DNA of 64,000 nt from Nigrospora sphaerica (taxonomy: Eukaryota > Ascomycota > Sordariomycetes > Amphisphaeriales > Apiosporaceae). Each line of letters begins with the position of its first letter. Positions within the stretch are counted from its first letter, which is position 1. A program made the position numbers and the translations under genes. Shown piece after piece: positions 1 through 12,061 of the stretch. The notes below the pieces were generated by a model. The model was given only the letters and a program-made list of their open reading frames with translations, was not told where the DNA came from and made no database searches. The DNA lies in the NCBI GenBank assembly GCA_018287875.1, contig JAGVVL010000014.1, positions 1 through 64,000 on the forward strand. Reading direction: 5' to 3'.

Positions 1-233
1 GTCATTACCTTAGTGATTAATTTAAGCATTTATCTACCTATAGATAGGTTAGCAACCAACGACCTATTATGAGATCAGTTACACGTATCCGCACTATCGT
101 TAACTAGTTACCTAGTCAAGCACCTTCAGCTAGCCAGTTACTTAGCGACCAGTGTTCAAGCAAACAGACGCTCTCTGTCTCTGATTGTACAAACCCTACG
201 TCACGTAGTACTTAGGTATAGTGCTTCGTTACA
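1..233 (+). repeat. Partial 5' LTR of Gypsy-1
   Basis: The first 233 bases match, with scattered transitions, the last part of the LTR at 7441-7975, ending in ...cgttaca. The window edge cuts off the 5' half. It is the upstream LTR of the RIP-degraded Gypsy-1 element, and gag begins about 60 bp downstream. Differences between the two LTRs are mostly C/T and G/A, as RIP produces. Confidence 0.85.
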
Positions 234-292
234 TTTTGATCACTCGTGCTCAGGTCAGTCACCGTCAACTACTTGAACACTAACCTCTCGAT

Positions 293-1270
293 AATGGCAC
301 CTCAAACCCCAACCACACCTGCACCTGCCACTGTAGGAGCCCTAGCAACTCCTCAGCCGACTGCACAACCTGTAGCTGCCGATGCCTCTCAGGAGCTTTA
401 TAATATGATCAACGCTCTTCGACAGAGTGTTGCGACCCTCCAACATAACAACATATAGCTTCAATAGCAGATCGCTGCTAAAAATAGGGACTAGGAAAGC
501 ACAAGTACCCCGGCCCTACGCTTTACAACGGCAGAGATGGGAACGTCCAAATGTTCTCACATATTAAAGCCTACTTAAAATACTACTCTAACAGCTTCCT
601 TAACGACTCTGATAAGGTTATGTGCATCGCCGGATACCTTCAGGGCGACGCCCTCGCATAGTTCGAACCCACAATAAGAGATTACCTGACTAACAAGGAG
701 AAGCTTTAGAGGAGGAGACCAAGGTAATTTGGCTATGAGACGTTCGAAGCCAAGCAAGGGCACCTTTGGAGGCTGACGAGGTTCGCACGGCCGAACAACA
801 GCTCATAAAGCATCAATAGAGGATCGTACGTGTACGCAGCCGGATTCCGATAGATCATCTTTAAGCTGGATTAGGATAATAACGCCTATATTGCCTAGTT
901 TTACTATAGTCTTAAGGAAGAAGTTAAGGACGAGGTCGCTAAAATAGATCACCTTAGCGAGCTCTCCGAGTATATCGAGCTTGTGGTGCGTATCGATAAC
1001 AGACTCTATAAACGAAAGATAGAGCGCAAGGGACAACAACCTATCCATAAGCCTATAGTCGCCAACTCCGGAAAGAAGCGACAGATAAATTAACCTTTCC
1101 AACTAATAATTCGAAGGATAGAGAAACAAGACCTCCTGACGGTAATCATTCGAGACCAATGGAATTTCGATGCAACTCACTACGACAAGCCTAAATTCCA
1201 TGCGGGGCAAGTGTTACAACCGCGGTAAGGACAGTCCTACACGCACTGCATTTAACCTAAGAATCCCCGA
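293..1270 (+). pseudogene. Gypsy-1 gag remnant
   Basis: An ATG at 293 opens a short frame rich in Pro, Thr and Ala (MAPQTPTTPAP...), followed by a helical stretch around SQELYNMINALRQSV, then stops. Downstream frames keep gag-like charged segments. Around 1200-1260 a degraded CCHC zinc knuckle can be read (KCYNRGK, with the second Cys replaced). Gag would form the virus-like particle. The same start is found in RIP-ruined form near 8130 and 62828, showing that it belongs to a repeated family. It is non-functional. Confidence 0.7.
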
Positions 1271-2859
1271 GCAACAATAGCAAGTCCCTAACCGACGCGC
1301 AACATCGCCCCTCCGATATAGCGACACCGCAAGCACTAGATAGAATGGAAAGGAAGTCACGAGGTACCCCGCTGTGTTCCCACGACGAACTCAATTTGGA
1401 CAGTCGTGTTACTAACGACAACTACAGTATTCATCTATTAGCTAAGGACAATAGCGACGGATGGTACCCTCAACAAACACGAAGGACGCGTACCGTCGAC
1501 TGATGATACTGCATGATAAAACATCGACGGATGACGGTCCTCAGTCGAAGAAAGCAGCGATAAGCAGAAGAACTCCGATAATAAGTCGAGTTCCCCTAAC
1601 CTCACGAAATGAACAAGTACTCTAATAAAGACACTTCGATAAGTGCTCCACGTTCCACTGAAATATAAAAGGCAAACGGTTAAATCCATTAAAGGAGTGT
1701 TCCTTAACTAAAACTGCGCCGGCGGAAAGACTTGTTAACAACGCCTGGAATAATAGCCAAATGCAACGAAGACTCGAGATTCGGTGACGACAAACGAGTC
1801 CACCCTTATACTGAACGCTATAAAGAGCTAGCAGTAGATCTCTTATATTTACGACGCCTGTTTCCACTACCTTCAGGAGAGAAGCTCGAAACCACGTATT
1901 TCCTTAAAAGCTGCTGGCTCGCGGATAATCGGTTTACTACCCGTACACCCTGAAGAAATCGACAAAACCGTTGTTAAACTTACCAGCCGAAGTGGGTTTA
2001 TATTGCTTAAAGCGACCGCTCGATCTACTTACGAGCATACATAGATGGTGAACTCGAATGGCACCAGTGCGCGACGCACTAATGCCGCGTACATCCATAG
2101 ACTAAAAAAGGCCGAAGTATGGATGAAGTTGAAGTTCCTTTACAAACGAAGGTCCGACGAATAAAGAAAAAGCATAACGCTAGTAGTGCTCTTAGGAGGA
2201 CGGATGAGACGAAGGAACCATTAGAGTTCCGACGCTGTATCATCGAGCGACTTAAAGGAAGGAGCCTCGTTAACTAACACGTCAACACCACAGACCATCG
2301 ATCCAATGGAGCATATATTGTTATCTGACGACGATCCTACTTTACAAGAGAGTACATAAGGACACCCGAAGACGCCGAAGCGCTTAGATGAGACAGAGAA
2401 GCCGCGAGATAAGTTAAAGCCTACTCGCAGGCAGCAAGCGGGAAGTCGGGAAAAGACTAACGCTAGCTGTAAAGGACTACCCCTGGCTTAGCAGAACTAT
2501 AAGTCCTTATACGCAATAGATAATAAAGAAGGAGAAGTCACTACAATAAACATAAACCGCTAACACTTTAGAACAGACAAACACTAGGTGTAGTGCCTGG
2601 TGGAAAGACGCGGTCGTGGAGGTCGATCCTGATAATGTGATGAAGACATAACTGTCCGATTTGGACGTGCAACGTCCTTGATCAAGGGTATGTCTATCAC
2701 CCAATAAATGCTTGGTCCAACTGCGGACAATAACATGGGACAAAACGGTTACGAGTGATGGTCTCAAAAGATAAAAGAAGTGAACATGTCTTGTTGTTGT
2801 CTTATCTCTACGGTGGAAGCTGACGGCTACTTATGGTGCAGCAAGTCCTTGATCGAAAC

Positions 2860-3010
2860 CTGCATTGGAATTACGGGCTATTACGTCTGCACTTTCGCCG
2901 TCAAAGCTACTACCCGTATAGGTCAGCTAGGATACGAAGTGCCTGCACTAATCGATAACGGAGCCTAAAACTATTTTTCTCCACGAATTGTTAACAAACT
3001 CAGAATCCTA
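2860..3010 (+). pseudogene. Gypsy-1 aspartic protease remnant
   Basis: A short segment reads ...YEVPALIDNGA, then a stop, then NYFSPRIVNKL. This matches the retropepsin active-site region, normally D-S/T-G-A followed by hydrophobic residues; Ser is replaced by Asn. The protease would cut the Gag-Pol polyprotein. The rest of the domain is decayed, and the solo Copia LTR begins 210 bp downstream. Confidence 0.55.
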
Positions 3011-3219
3011 TAGAGAATGAAAGACGCCCTTTACCGACTTAACGCAGCAAATAAGAGCCTACGCATTGTACGACCACGGAGAAGTGTTAAAGAGACTGCC
3101 TCTTTTAATACACCTACCAGGAAGACAGAAACTCTTATATACGATATTGCCGATATATTAGGCTACGATATAATCTTGGGATACCCTGGTTATGAGGAGA
3201 GCAATCCTGAGTTAACTAG

Positions 3220-3787
3220 TGTTGGAAGTGGTGGTTTGATCGAAAAGAGGAAGCAACCCCCTATAAGGGCTCTTTCGATCTCGGAGGTCGTTTCTATAAA
3301 GAAACACTAAGGATAAGAACTTCTCTTCAAGAGGAACGAGAGTGTATTTCGTGTGCTTACTTGCTTGCTTCAGGACAGACTAGTTACACGAAGAGAAGAG
3401 ATTCAGCCTTTACTTATACCCGTTAAAACCTTATCCTCTTAGTAATACAAAAGGAAGACGCGTAAGTGATTGGGTAAGTGATTACGTAGCTTAGAAGCAT
3501 ATGGAACCTTATAGAGGTTTGAGAGCAGCCTCAGTGGGGCTCGTGGGAGCTTCAGAGAGCCACGTAGAAACTCGTGGAAACTCGTGGAACCTTAGAAGCT
3601 TGCGTGGCAAACGCCACGCTTGTGGGTAAGCGGGCCACGCTTGCAGGTAGCCGCCCGTGCTCAGGAGTAGGCTGGCCCAAGCTTTAAGGATAGGCTCGGT
3701 TAAAGGACTAGCTTCTCGTTAAGTGCATAGCTTACCGTCAGTAGTGTGAGTAGATCCAGGATAAGGATAAGTCCTATACCTGCAACA
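3220..3787 (-). repeat. Solo LTR of the Copia element, inserted in Gypsy-1
   Basis: A 568-bp reverse-complement copy of the Copia LTRs at 30530-31097 and 35842-36407, starting TGTTGGAAGT and ending CCTGCAACA. It is flanked by a perfect 5-bp target duplication, ACTAG (3215-3219 and 3788-3792), so it is a genuine insertion whose internal part was later lost by LTR-LTR recombination. It is clearly less decayed than the surrounding Gypsy-1 sequence, so it arrived after most of the RIP damage there. Confidence 0.92.
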
Positions 3788-3799
3788 ACTAGATAACCG

Positions 3800-6780
3800 G
3801 CTAAGTCTAGTTAATACACCAGGAAGAGACTTAGCCTCAAGAAGCGTCGTCGAAGAAGACCCTTAAGTAAGCCTATAACTCTTTGAGCCTACCTACGGAT
3901 ATAGAAGGATAAGGAAGTCGAGTTGAAACTAAGACGAAAGTACTAGAGTAGTATTAGGAGTTCGACAACCTATTCAGTGGAAAACTGCCGATTAGGATTA
4001 CAGAGTATAACAGATAGGATCACGAGATACCTTTTAAAAGAAGGCCACGAGCCTCAATTTATACTAACATACCGACTTACACCTAAACATAAAGAAGTAC
4101 TTAAAGAATACCTTAAGGCATAACCTTACGAAAGGCAACATTAGACCTTCGATATCGCTAGCTGGATACTTTATACTCTTCGTCCTAAAGAAGGCCGGTA
4201 AGGATGGTAAAAGAAGTGGCGACTATATGTCGACTATAGGAAGCTTAACAAAATAATAGTTAAGAACTGCTACTGCACTACCGTTAATTAGCGACCTATA
4301 GGATAAATTAAACAGGGCTAAGATCTTCACAGCCCTTAACTTACCTAACAGATACAACCTTATACGTATTAAGGAAGGCGAAGAATAGAAAACGGCGTTC
4401 CAAACTAAGTACGGACATTTCAAATACCTGGTAATACTCTTGGCCCACCAATACGCCAGCAAGCTTAGAATATGATGAATCATATCCTACGCGACTTCAT
4501 TGACAAGTTCGTTATCGTCTACCTTGACAACATCCTCATCTACTTAGAAAACCTCGAATAACACTAAAAGCATATCCGGCTAATTTATAAGCACTCCATG
4601 ACGCGAAGTTACTTGTCAACCCCGAGAAGAGCGAGTTCAAGTAAGAACGAGTTAACTATTTAGGATACGTGATATCCGTAGGAGAAATCCGTATGGAAGA
4701 ATTTAGGTGTTAGCAGTTAAAGACTAGCCAACTCCTTAGAACGTAAGTAATATACGATTCTTTCTAGGATTGGCGAACTATTACAGGATGTTTATTCACC
4801 AGTTCGGAAAAATCACCACTTTAACGAATCTGACCTGTAAGGACGCCGACTTCTAGTGGACAGATAAGGAAGAAATAGCCTTCAATAAGCTGAAGAAAAG
4901 GATCACTAATAAGCCAGTATTATAGATGGCCGATCTTACGCAACCCTTTAGGTCGAGACCGACATATCGGATTACGCAATTAGAGGCCAACTAAGCTAAG
5001 CAGACGAGAATAGGAAGCTACACCCTATAGCCTTCTTCTTAAAGAAACTTAACGGACTATAACTTAACTATTAAATTCATGATAAAGAGTTGATGGCTAT
5101 TATCAAGCATTTCAAGAATGGAAACACTACCTAAGTGGTACAACCTATTAAGTCAAGGTGTATACAGACTATAAGAACCTTGTATCCTTTATAACGAATA
5201 AGGAACTTAACAAGCGACAGATCCGTTGGATGGAATTCCTATCAGAATTCAATTTCGTTATTATCTACTGTAAGGGTAATGAGAACGGCAGGGCCGATTC
5301 CCTAAGCCGCCGACCGGATCACAAATAAGAAGTATTAATCGAGACACATATGATCCTCACCAAGGATCAAGACAGAAATCTCGTGCCCGTTAAGCAACTC
5401 GACGTAGTATACCGCGTAGAAGCACGAAGATTAGGATAAGCGAATTTGAAAGACCAGCGGTAACGAATTAACTAGATATAACGGTTAAGACTAAGATCCT
5501 TAAATATCTTTAAGTTGAACTCGTTAAAGACTTCTATAAGCATCCCGCTTATAGACACTAAGGAAGGTTTAAGACCTTAACACGGATTAAGCGAGCGAGT
5601 ATAATTACCCTAAACTGAAGGATATCGTCGCAACCGTTTTTAGGAATAATGGCTTATACTGATAAGGCTAAGCTACTCACGCTATAAGCCATACGGAGAA
5701 CTCCAGCCTATATCACCACCGGACAGGGCCTGGAAGACAATCGCATTAGACTTCGTGTGAAGCTACCACTATTAAAGGAACCTATAACGTAAGCAGTCTA
5801 CGACAGTATCCTTATTATCACGGATAAACTCACGAAGTACACGTACTTTATACTATATAAGGAGTTAAGCAACACGGAGGAACTCGTATACGCCTTCTTT
5901 AAAACCGTCGTCAGCTAACACGGGTTCTGCAGAGCAAATCATCTTTAATCGAGATAAGCTATTTATAAGCAAATTCTAGAAATCACTTATAAGCACAGAC
6001 TAGGTGTTAAGTATAAGCTGTCACAGCTTATTATCTATAGACGGATAAATAAACAGAAAGAATGAATTAGACACTCGAACAAGTATCTACAATACTACGT
6101 TAACTACCGATAAGACAACTGGATTAGACTACTGCCGATAGCACAGATCTCTTATAACAGTGCTGATAACGAGTTACTCGGTATATCATTATTTAAGGCC
6201 AACTATAGATTCAACCTAGAGGTTGTACGACTAGTAATCGAAAGGGAAGACACCCTATTCGTAAGGATTGTAGTCGTACAGATCGTCGACATGTAGAGAA
6301 CACTATAAGAAGACCTTATCTTTCTGTAGGGAAGGATAAAGGCATACTATAACTAAAAAGCGAGGTTGAAGGACCAACCTTTAAAGAGGAGACAAAGTTT
6401 ACCTACTCTATAAAAACATCAAAACTAAGCGACTTAGCGAAAAACTCGACTTTAAAAGATTGGACTATTCAAAGTCGAAGAAGTCATTTAGTAACCAAGT
6501 ATAAACTATCGTTACTGCAGACACTATAAAGATACACCCGTATTCTATATTTCGCTACTCGAACCTACATTAATAAACGCTAAACTCAAAGCAACGCTAA
6601 AAATCGAGTCAGATCAGTAAGAATACGAGGTCGAGACTATCCTCGATAAAAGAAGAAACAACATTCATAGGAATACCTCGTGAAGTGGAAGGATACCCAC
6701 TAGAAGAAAACACATAGGAGCCTATAAGCATCGTAGAACGCTCCTAGTTACTTAGAGGAGTACGACTCTTAAGCGATAAG
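3800..6780 (+). pseudogene. Gypsy-1 pol remnant (RT, RNase H, integrase, chromodomain)
   Basis: Reading across frames and stops: RT near 4210-4560 with LYVDYRKLNK, then FQTKYGHF, and a catalytic box read as YLDN instead of YLDD (a G-to-A change at the second Asp, as RIP makes). RNase H lies near 4950-5320, ending KGNENGRADSLSRR. Integrase lies about 5480-6250. A chromodomain lies about 6610-6760 (EYEVETILDKR, YLVKWKGYPLEENT). The chromodomain would steer integration to heterochromatin. Stops at former CAA/CAG codons make the whole region dead. Confidence 0.8.
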
Positions 6781-7440
6781 AGGACCCAAACCCTTAAACT
6801 CGGCACTTAAAGCCGAAAGCGGACCAGTCTACGTCATTACTAACGCCCTAATCCTGGAGATCGGAAACGGCACGAGCCTCTTAAGCAGCTAGAACACCGT
6901 CTTCCTCGTCAGAGACTGCATCCGTAACGAAACAAATCCCGTAACGAAACAACTCGGAGCCGCGCTCCTTCGCTGCCTTCTTTAAACGACGAACACGCGA
7001 AAGACGACCCGGGGCGGCAGCCATCTGTATTTGGAGCACCTTAAGCGCCTCCTGCGTTCACCTCCTTTTCCTTGTACTTCTTCTAATCGGCCATCGCCTT
7101 CAAAAGGCAGAAGCCACCTTCGGAACCATTGTAAGAGCGACCGCGAGAAACGCACTCGCCGTAACGAGAAGATCCGGAAGCCATCTTGCAAGCCTTGTTG
7201 TGTTTGAAACAGAAAGAACACGGTATAACGTCAAAACCGCAAGAATTGATACGGTCGGCCAGGACACGACGCTTAGAAGTGGTGGCGCGCTTCGACTTCT
7301 TAACACGACCTGATATAATGAGCATGCATTATAAAAACATGAAGGATATAAAGGAAGGAAGAACTCACGGGCACCGACGGAACAGATAAGTTAACCTCTT
7401 ATGCGACCTTGAGGACAAGGGCTTGAAGGAGGAAGGGTGG

Positions 7441-7975
7441 TGTTACAGACCAACGGCAGGACCAACGCCCAACACAGAAACGCCTTACCTCTTATGGCCG
7501 CGCTGCACAACCCCGCATGAAGTAAGGGAGGAATGCACCGCCACCCTGTCAGAGCCTCAACCTGGCCACAAGGTCACGTGACCGATCACAAGTGGGGCAG
7601 GGTGATCGCAAGAGCTTGGCGACCGTGATCCGCACGAGGATCACGACAGCCACAAAGGTGATCGCCTTAGGAACGGAAGGTGATCCAGAGTATCGATGAG
7701 GGAATGACTTGGTATATAAGTCGGGAGGATTTCCTACATAGACAGTCATTACCTCAGTGATTAATCTAAGCATCTATCTACCTATAGATAGGCTAACGCC
7801 TAACGACCTATTATGAGATCAGTTACATGCATCCGCACTATCGTTAACTAGTTACCCAGTTAAGCACCTTCAGCTAGCCAGTTACTCAGCGACTAGTGTT
7901 TAAGCAGACAGACGCTCTGTCTCTGATTGTACAAACCCTACGTCACGCAGTACTTAGGTATAGTGCTTCATTACA
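7441..7975 (+). repeat. 3' LTR of Gypsy-1
   Basis: 535 bp, starting TGTTACAGAC and ending CATTACA (TG...CA termini). Its last 233 bases align with 1-233. A related LTR is at 62202-62765 and an inverted one at about 8844-9210. It contains GTATATAAG near 7712, a plausible TATA box for retrotransposon transcription. Confidence 0.85.
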
Positions 7976-8822
7976 ATTAGTTACATTATGATTAATGCTC
8001 AAGTAAATAAACACTCTCTATGCTTAATAGTATAAATCGTATATTATGTAATACTTAAGTATAGCGTTCTTACGTTTTAATCACTTATGCTTAGGTTAGC
8101 CACCGTCTACTACCTTAAACATTAACTCTTGATGTAATAGCCTCTTAAACCTTTACTCCTGCCACGCCTTAACTAGCTATGGCTACACTTACGTAGAACA
8201 GCGCTACAAGAACTGCTTTTAAGCCGCGTAGGAAGTTAACACGCGTAAAAGCTCGCTAATATTATTAACGCCTTCTAATAGAGCGTTAAAACTCTTTAAA
8301 AGGAGAATTTATAGCTTTACCACGTAGTTAACGGTAAAAACATCGATTATAGAAGATATGAGTATCTAGGCCTAAGCTTGTATAAGAGTGACTATAAGAA
8401 TGTATAAATGTTCCTTACTTAAATCAAGGCATACTTAAAATACTACTCCGCTAGCTTTCTTAACGACTTCAATAAGGTTATATACATTACTAAATACTTT
8501 TAAGGCAACGCCCTATTATAGCTCTAACTAACAATAAGAGGCTACTTAACTAACAAAGACCGCATTTAGGATAATAAAATTAAGAAGATCTTTAAAAACT
8601 ACAAGACGTTTGAAGCTAAACTAAAAAGCACTTTCAGAAGCCTTAATAAAGTCTGCATAGCCAAACGACAGCCTTTAAAGCATTAATAAAAGGGATCCGC
8701 CGATATATACGCCGCAGGATTCTAATAGATTATCTTTAAGTTAGATTTAGACGACGACGTCTATATCACTTAGTTTTACCACGGTCTTAAGGACGAAATT
8801 AAGAGCGAGGAGTTTAAAATAT
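7976..8822 (+). mobile_element. Second, heavily RIPped Gypsy-1 fragment (LTR tail plus gag)
   Basis: Immediately after the 3' LTR the sequence repeats the end of the LTR and the gag start in a more degraded form (compare 8000-8150 with 150-310). It follows Gypsy-1 gag to about 8820 and then stops abruptly. Glutamine and arginine codons are almost all converted to stops. It is a separate, truncated family member in direct orientation to the first. Confidence 0.7.
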
Positions 8823-8843
8823 GTTGCAGGTGTAGGACTTATC
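8823..8843 (+). repeat. Fragment of Copia LTR 5' end at a junction
   Basis: About 21 bp starting TGTTGCAGGTGTAGG match the first bases of the Copia LTR at 30530. They lie exactly between the truncated gag fragment and an inverted Gypsy-1 LTR, so they may be a scar of a Copia insertion or recombination event. The match is too short for certainty. Confidence 0.45.
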
Positions 8844-10207
8844 TATAACAAAGCGCTATACCTAAGTACTGCATAACGTAGGGTTTATACATTCAAAGAC
8901 AGAGAGCGTTTATCTAGCTTAAACACTGGTCGCTGGGTAACTAGATGACTGAGGGTGCTTAACTAGGTAATTGGTCTGAAGTTTACAATAGATCGTTAAG
9001 AGATTTCTCCTATTTATAGGTAATATAGATCTTAAATTAATCATTAAGGTAATGACTGTTTATATAGAAAATTCTTTTAACTTATATACCAAGTCATTCC
9101 TTTACTAATACCTTAGATCACCTTTATCTTCCTTAGGGCTTATTAATGAGCTTACTAAGAATCACTAGTTATCCTTCCTTAGATCACTGTTAAGCTGTGA
9201 TCTATTTTTAATGATCCATTTAGTACGTTATCTTAGCATGGGAATGAGTGTTGGGTAGCCGTGGGGTAATCGTAGCTGTTCCCATATAGCTAGTGATGAG
9301 GGTAGTTATTCCGTGTGTTATTCCGTAGTGCTAGTTATAAGAGGGTTATTTACTTAGTTTAAAATACGGCGCTATTAGTTTATATCATCACTTCGCCTCT
9401 TTAAGCCCTTATCCTTAAGGTTAGTTATATAAAAGGCTACCCCACCTACTATGTCGATTACTTTTATAAGTTTCATTTTTTACTTCTCTTTGCTTTACTT
9501 TTCTTATAATGTCTATTTATTATATTTAATCGCATTGAAAAGTCTTCTTTTAAGAAGACAGATTAACGTTGTAAGTTTTTCGCCGCTATTAAGGAATTTA
9601 GCTTTAAAGTTATACCTTACACTCTTTATTTTAAATGGGAATAGAATTATTAAATGATAGAAAAGATATCGCGTTATAAGGAGTGTGTTCGCCGTGGACG
9701 TTCTACGATAGTTCCGGCGTTCTCGTTTCTTCTTTATCGCATATCATAGCTAAGTCTTAACGCCTTTGGGGTGAGAGACGCAAACTAAGGAGGAGTTAGA
9801 ATCCCTTCTTACGTAATCTCGCTCTATATAGCAGCGTGTTGACAAATGTTTATCTCGCCTTGAATGTCTTCGGCAGTAACGTGCTTCTTTATTGTCTTGA
9901 AGTGCGAGATAGTGAATCGGCCTCCAGTCCTTGAATAAACTGGATAAGTCGGATTGCTAAAAGATAGAGTCGGTCGTTAAGGCGCAGACCTTAAGTAATG
10001 TAGGCGTGGTTAATTAAAGCGCCGTGTTTAAGCAGGACTTTGGGTCGCTCGATTAGCCTCTTATTAAAAATCCTTCAAGACTGTTATAAGTTTTTAGGTG
10101 CTTAATAAGTTTCTATATGTTATTTTTTGTGGGTATCCTTTCTACTTTATAAGATATTTCTATAGATTTTTATTTCTTCTCTTATCAAGGATAGCCTCGA
10201 CCTTATA

Positions 10208-10256
10208 AGATGGATGTCATACGAGTGGGCTAGTTATATGAGTGGGCTACTTCTAA
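10208..10256 (+). repeat. Left terminal inverted repeat of the pogo element
   Basis: Left inverted repeat beginning AGATGGATGTCATACGAGT. It contains two related GAGTGGGCTA boxes, likely transposase binding sites. It pairs with 12013-12061, with a few RIP-type differences. Confidence 0.85.
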
Positions 10257-10313
10257 GCACCTTCACGACAAATCAATTAAGTACTTAACCACAACGCCTT
10301 AAATTAATTCAAA

Positions 10314-11960
10314 CTAATCGGAATCCGACTCTCCAGATGTTTCTACGTCTATTTTACATGTTCGCGCATTATGCCCAGCTGTTCCGCAGATGCCACACCG
10401 CTGAGCGCGCGGTTCTGTCCTCGTCGCCCGACTACTCCTTATACACGTTTCCTCTCTTAACTGTGTATCGATGTCCTTTTGATCTAAAAGATCTTGAGCC
10501 TTGCTAATCTCGAGTGTTCCTCCTTGCTGTAGACGCGTCTTTTCGCTCTCCGATGTTTTGCGAGGCTGGAATTCGCCTCTCAAAGGATCTTGTTCTCCGC
10601 CTGAGAAGAGCGACCTTGTGCATCATCGCCATTGCACCTTAGCAAACTGGTCCACTGCCGATAAAATCGGTGTTGGAGAGCTTCATTAGTGACGGCGGAC
10701 TCGATTCTTAATAAAATTAGTCTCGAAGTCGCCTTAATCGGGTTATGTGGCGTTTAAGAGGCCTATGGGATACTCGTGGCCGGAAGGCTTCCAATAGGCG
10801 AAGGTGTCGATAACTTCACATCTAGCTTTGCGAGCACTCTATCCGGGTTTAAAGGGACTAAACCGGCTCCGGCAAATCCAGCTTTGACGTTGTTAAATAT
10901 GAAAACCTTTAAAAAGGCTACTTAAAAGACGATTAGAAACTCGGCCTTAGTGATATAGTTAATAAGTAACTTTATAAACCCTTTGATTTCGCGATTATAC
11001 GCCCACTTTAATAGGCTGAAACACCCTACGTTAAGTGGCTAAAGTAGATGCGACGATTGCGGAGGCATAGACACCGTCACGATATTCTTCTCTTTATAAA
11101 AAGCTTAAAATTCGGCTAAAATATGGCTCTCGTGTTTATTAATTACTAACAGACGATATCGGCCTGTTATATGTAACGAGGTGTGTTTATCGAAATGCCG
11201 AATCCAGTCTAAGCCGGTCTTATTATCTGTCTATCCATTTTAAGTCGGTTTAATTACTTAATCACGCAGGAGAGTGCTGTCGGCGTATTAATTAGCGAGG
11301 TGGTAGGCGCTTTTACCACGATGAACGGCGGGATACACCAGCTGTCGGAACAGACGCCCTGGATCACAGTAACCCATTCCCGATTGCCAGGCTGGACCTT
11401 TTTTCGCTTTCCGCTCCGATCGGCGCCGGCCACGACTATCGAGGACGTGATTTGGCCTCTTATAAAGCCGGTCTCGTCGAAGTTGTAGATATCCTCGTCC
11501 GGATGCCGTACTTGGCCTTCAGGTTCGCGAAGAGCGCGAACTAGCCTGCGATTTTTTCAGAATCTTCGTAGAGGGCCCTCTGATAATCGTATGCACGCGA
11601 AAAACGCGTCCGGAGGTCTCGTTATCGCTTAACGAAGTTCGCGGCTTAACGCGTCCCGACACGTGACGCGTCGCGCGACGCGGTAATGACATTCGCTATA
11701 TCTTCCATATCGTGCAACCGCGCCGCAAATCCTCGTGAATCTAAGTCGAGGATGTATCGGACAAGCGTCTTCTCTTTTAATTCGGTAAGACGAGTATTGT
11801 TGGCGCGTATATCGCGTTTAGCGTGTTTTCCGTTCATTCTGCGTTGGAGGGTAGTTCGCGAGATGTTGTAGATAGCCGCCGCTTGTCGGCAGCTAAGTTT
11901 AGGGTTCTTCTTAATCGCCTGGATCGCTAGAATGATTCTAGACTCGCTAGAAGATTGTTC
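10314..11960 (-). pseudogene. pogo-type transposase (DDE) pseudogene
   Basis: The product would bind the inverted repeats and catalyse cut-and-paste transposition. The N-terminal part (about 11960-11700) has a psq/CENP-B-like helix-turn-helix (LSCRQAAAIYNISRTTLQRR). The central part has a DDE-transposase stretch near 11480 (NFDETGF) and another near 11130 (INKHESHIL, where the usual Asp is Lys-His-like or lost). The C-terminus (10314-10583) is intact for 89 codons and ends with a zinc knuckle, CGICGTAGHNARTC, typical of fungal pogo transposases. Several stops (TAA/TAG at former Gln/Trp) and frameshifts make it inactive. Confidence 0.82.
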
Positions 11961-12012
11961 TATAACTATTAGTTAAGTTAAAGGCAATTGAAGTTGGAAG
12001 AGTTGAAATGAG

Positions 12013-12061
12013 TAGAAAGTGGCCCACTCGTATGACTGGCCTACTCGTATGACATCCACGT
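12013..12061 (-). repeat. Right terminal inverted repeat of the pogo element
   Basis: Right inverted repeat ending ACTCGTATGACATCCACGT, complementary to the left end. It carries the two subrepeats GTGGCCCACTCGTATGA and CTGGCCTACTCGTATGA. Confidence 0.85.

Larger units (their letters stand above)
234..7440 (+). mobile_element. Gypsy-1 internal region, RIP-degraded chromodomain Gypsy (Ty3-like)
   Basis: This is the internal part of a plus-strand LTR retrotransposon: gag, protease, reverse transcriptase, RNase H, integrase and chromodomain in the order typical of Metaviridae-type (chromovirus clade) elements. Reading through stops, most former glutamine codons are TAA or TAG, so no long ORF survives. 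This CpA-to-TpA pattern is the RIP signature and shows that the organism has or had active RIP. A foreign solo Copia LTR sits at 3220-3787. The 3' LTR at 7441-7975 closes the element. Confidence 0.85.
10208..12061 (-). mobile_element. pogo/Fot1-like DNA transposon
   Basis: A 1854-bp element bounded by inverted repeats of about 45 bp: the left end reads TGGATGTCATACGAGTGGG and the right end carries its complement, each with an internal GTGGGC-type subrepeat. TA dinucleotides at 10206-10207 and 12062-12063 fit Tc1/mariner-pogo target duplication. The encoded transposase is on the minus strand. Length and organisation fit Fot1-type fungal elements. It landed inside the chromodomain coding region of the inverted Gypsy-1 copy. 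Confidence 0.88.

Noticed and set aside
2507..2767. 86-codon minus-strand ORF inside Gypsy-1
   Set aside because: No motif; antisense to decayed element sequence.
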